DNA of 6,237 nucleotides, taken from an uncultured Oscillospiraceae bacterium. Its GTDB lineage: Bacteria; Bacillota; Clostridia; Oscillospirales; Ruminococcaceae. The translations under genes were made by a program, and so were the position numbers. Location: assembly GCA_900540595.1 (NCBI GenBank), contig UQGL01000065.1:1-6237 (forward strand). Reading direction: 5' to 3'. How positions within the stretch are numbered: the stretch's first letter is position 1; the number at the start of each line of letters is the position of its first letter. Below are positions 5,038 through 6,237 of the stretch, piece by piece. The notes beneath the pieces were generated by a model, which was given only the letters and a program-made list of their open reading frames with translations, was not told where the DNA came from and made no database searches.

Positions 5038-5049
5038 TGGGAGTCACCT

Positions 5050-5913
5050 ATGTCAAACTACAACCCCTACACCAAACGCCAGACGATGATCGCGCCCGAC
5101 TATGAGGTCTACCGCTACCGGTCTACCTACATGAACGAGGTTGAGCTGCACCACCATGACTTCTATGAGGTCTATCTGCTGCTGCGCGGCCGGGTGGAAT
5201 ATATCGTCGAGAACCAGCTCTACCGTGTGCGCCCCGGTGACTGGATGCTCTGCAGCCCGCTGGAGCTGCATCAGGCCCGCATTGCCACCGATGCCGATGC
5301 CTATGAGCGGATCGTGCTTTGGATTGCACGGCCGTATCTGGAGGGCTTGTCCACCGCGCACACCAGCCTGACCCGCTGCTTTGACACCACAATTCCCGGC
5401 CATACGAACCTGCTGCGGCTGCCCGGCGCGACCGGCGCGCCGCTGCGCACCACGGTGGACAAGCTGTGCGCTTTGAAGGCAAGCAAGGATTACGGCAGCG
5501 ACCTGCTGGCCCAGAGCGCCCTTGTGGAGCTGCTGGTCGGGCTGAACCGCGCCGCCGCTGACCGCGGGGATGCCCGGCCTGTTGGCACGAGCGATCAGGT
5601 GGTGGATGCGGTGCTGCACTACATCAACGAGCATTACAGCGAGCCGCTGACCCTTGACCAGCTCTCGGAGAAGTTCTTCATCAGTAAGTATCACCTGCTG
5701 CGCAAGTTTGATGCACAGGTCGGCACGACCGTACACCGGTATATTTTGCAAAAGCGGCTGCTGAACGCCAAGCAGCTGCTTGCAGGCGGCGTGCCGCCGA
5801 ATGAGGTCTGCCAGTACTGTGGCTTCGGCGATTACGCGAATTTTTACCGTGCGTTCCGGGCCGAGTACAACCAGACGCCGAGACAATATATACAGTCGGC
5901 GAGGGGGAAGTGA
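5050..5913 (+). CDS. AraC-family transcriptional regulator, likely regulator of uxuBA
   Basis: The 287-residue protein has the standard layout of sugar-responsive AraC regulators. An N-terminal cupin-like sensor (about 15-100) carries HHHDFYEVYLLLRG (34-47), RPGDW (61-65) and the histidine of LELHQ (His74). A C-terminal AraC-type DNA-binding domain (about 183-283) has its first helix-turn-helix at LTLDQLSEKFFISKYHLLRKF (about 200-220) and its second at NEVCQYCGFGDYANFYRAFRAEYNQTPRQY (about 251-280), including the conserved GF..YANFYRAF..xxxxTP pattern. The ATG at 5050 is chosen because GGGAG lies six bases before it and the predicted promoter and repeat lie upstream. The reading frame stays open through that repeat, but the in-frame ATG at 4897 has no ribosome binding site. 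Divergent placement from uxuB suggests it senses a hexuronate or pathway intermediate and controls uxuBA; that role is inference. Confidence 0.9.
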   Translation: MSNYNPYTKRQTMIAPDYEVYRYRSTYMNEVELHHHDFYEVYLLLRGRVEYIVENQLYRVRPGDWMLCSPLELHQARIATDADAYERIVLWIARPYLEGLSTAHTSLTRCFDTTIPGHTNLLRLPGATGAPLRTTVDKLCALKASKDYGSDLLAQSALVELLVGLNRAAADRGDARPVGTSDQVVDAVLHYINEHYSEPLTLDQLSEKFFISKYHLLRKFDAQVGTTVHRYILQKRLLNAKQLLAGGVPPNEVCQYCGFGDYANFYRAFRAEYNQTPRQYIQSARGK

Positions 5914-5949
5914 GCGGCTGAAGGATTAACGGCAGTCTGCCGGGAACTC

Positions 5950-5979
5950 CTACTTTCTTTTGTGACCAAAAGAAAGTAG
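5950..5979. repeat. perfect 13-bp hairpin, repeat-like, after the AraC gene
   Basis: CTACTTTCTTTTG (5950-5962) pairs perfectly with CAAAAGAAAGTAG (5967-5979) around the loop TGAC. It lies 36 bases after the regulator stop. The pattern resembles a known intergenic repeat seen in many gut bacteria. It might end or stabilise the transcript, but no T-run follows. Confidence 0.75.
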
Positions 5980-6019
5980 CAAAGAAAAGTCCCGCTGTTG
6001 CGGATGCAGCGGACCCCGC

Positions 6020-6042
6020 CTTAGGGGCTGCACGCCCCTAAG
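6020..6042. repeat. hairpin in the 3' non-coding region
   Basis: CTTAGGGGC (6020-6028) pairs perfectly with GCCCCTAAG (6034-6042) around the loop TGCAC, and is followed by a small CCCC-AAA-GGGG hairpin (6045-6055). Both appear to be parts of a larger structured repeat spanning about 5950-6224. Confidence 0.65.
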
Positions 6043-6060
6043 AACCCCAAAGGGGAGGTC

Positions 6061-6123
6061 GGAAGGGGCGGGGGCTAAACGAAAGCAGTATTACTTTTCG
6101 TTCTTAACGCCCCCGCCCCTTCC
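6061..6123. repeat. 63-base hairpin with a 15-bp perfect GC-rich stem
   Basis: GGAAGGGGCGGGGGC (6061-6075) pairs perfectly with its complement at 6109-6123. Pairing continues inside with TAA (6076-6078) and TTA (6104-6106), and ACGAAA (6079-6084) and TTTCGT (6096-6101), around an AT-rich tip. It is nearly symmetric on both strands and codes for nothing. It is the most stable-looking fold in the window. Confidence 0.8.
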
Positions 6124-6201
6124 TCCACTTTTGAGTCGGGTGTTGCGGGGTTGCGAGCGAGGGGCCACAGTTGAGCGGAGCAAAACTGGGGTAGTGAGCA
6201 A

Positions 6202-6224
6202 TGCTTGCCCCTGCGGGGCAAGCA
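6202..6224. repeat. perfect 10-bp hairpin near the window end
   Basis: TGCTTGCCCC (6202-6211) pairs with GGGGCAAGCA (6215-6224) around the loop TGC. Before it, 6124-6201 contains only a weak CAGTT/AACTG repeat (6168-6172 and 6184-6188) and no gene. No T-run follows, so it is not a clear terminator. Confidence 0.65.
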
Positions 6225-6237
6225 ACCGCACGAGCGG

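Noticed and set aside
4768..5049. N-terminal extension of the AraC-type protein (in-frame ATGs at 4768 and 4897)
   Set aside because: The sequence overlaps the predicted promoter and the MITE-like repeat, has no ribosome binding site, and AraC proteins of this layout normally start near the cupin domain, as at 5050.

Overview
This 6.2-kb window looks like an ordinary chromosomal stretch of a GC-rich, low-oxygen gut Firmicute, most likely an Oscillospiraceae/Ruminococcaceae member of the Faecalibacterium-Gemmiger-Subdoligranulum type. The reasons are AGGAG-type ribosome binding sites, proteins that resemble Gram-positive (Bacillus/Clostridia) versions of their families, GC-rich coding sequence, and intergenic spaces packed with short palindromes and MITE-like repeats. 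The taxonomic call is inference; no marker gene is present.

Layout. Positions 1-35 are the 3' end of a tRNA, followed by its intrinsic terminator (41-71) and about 360 bases without a gene. That stretch holds an inverted copy of the tRNA 3' end and two palindromes. A long hairpin covers the ribosome binding site just before a D-lactate dehydrogenase gene (ldhA, 434-1429, + strand). A repeat-filled spacer and a strong bidirectional terminator (1630-1661) separate it from a minus-strand pair, uxuB (4735-3119) then uxuA (2791-1694). The 327-base gap between these two genes is an array of palindromes. Upstream of uxuB, and divergent from it, is an AraC-family regulator (5050-5913, + strand). A MITE-like repeat of about 156 bp lies between its predicted promoter and its start codon. 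The last 320 bases are non-coding and consist almost entirely of strong hairpins.

Function. UxuB (fructuronate reductase) and UxuA (mannonate dehydratase) are consecutive steps of hexuronate breakdown: D-fructuronate to D-mannonate to 2-keto-3-deoxygluconate, which feeds pyruvate and glyceraldehyde-3-phosphate. This is how gut bacteria use glucuronate from pectin, host glycans or drug glucuronides. The divergent AraC-type protein is the obvious candidate regulator, and the shared intergenic region carries spaced TTGC half-sites. LdhA reduces pyruvate to D-lactate and reoxidises NADH; it is metabolically downstream but is on the opposite strand behind a terminator, so it is probably an independent unit.

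I see no defence system, CRISPR array or new enzyme system. The most unusual content is non-coding: at least nine palindromes share a GTAG(G) flank, but their arms differ in sequence while staying complementary. This resembles REP elements with compensatory arm divergence.
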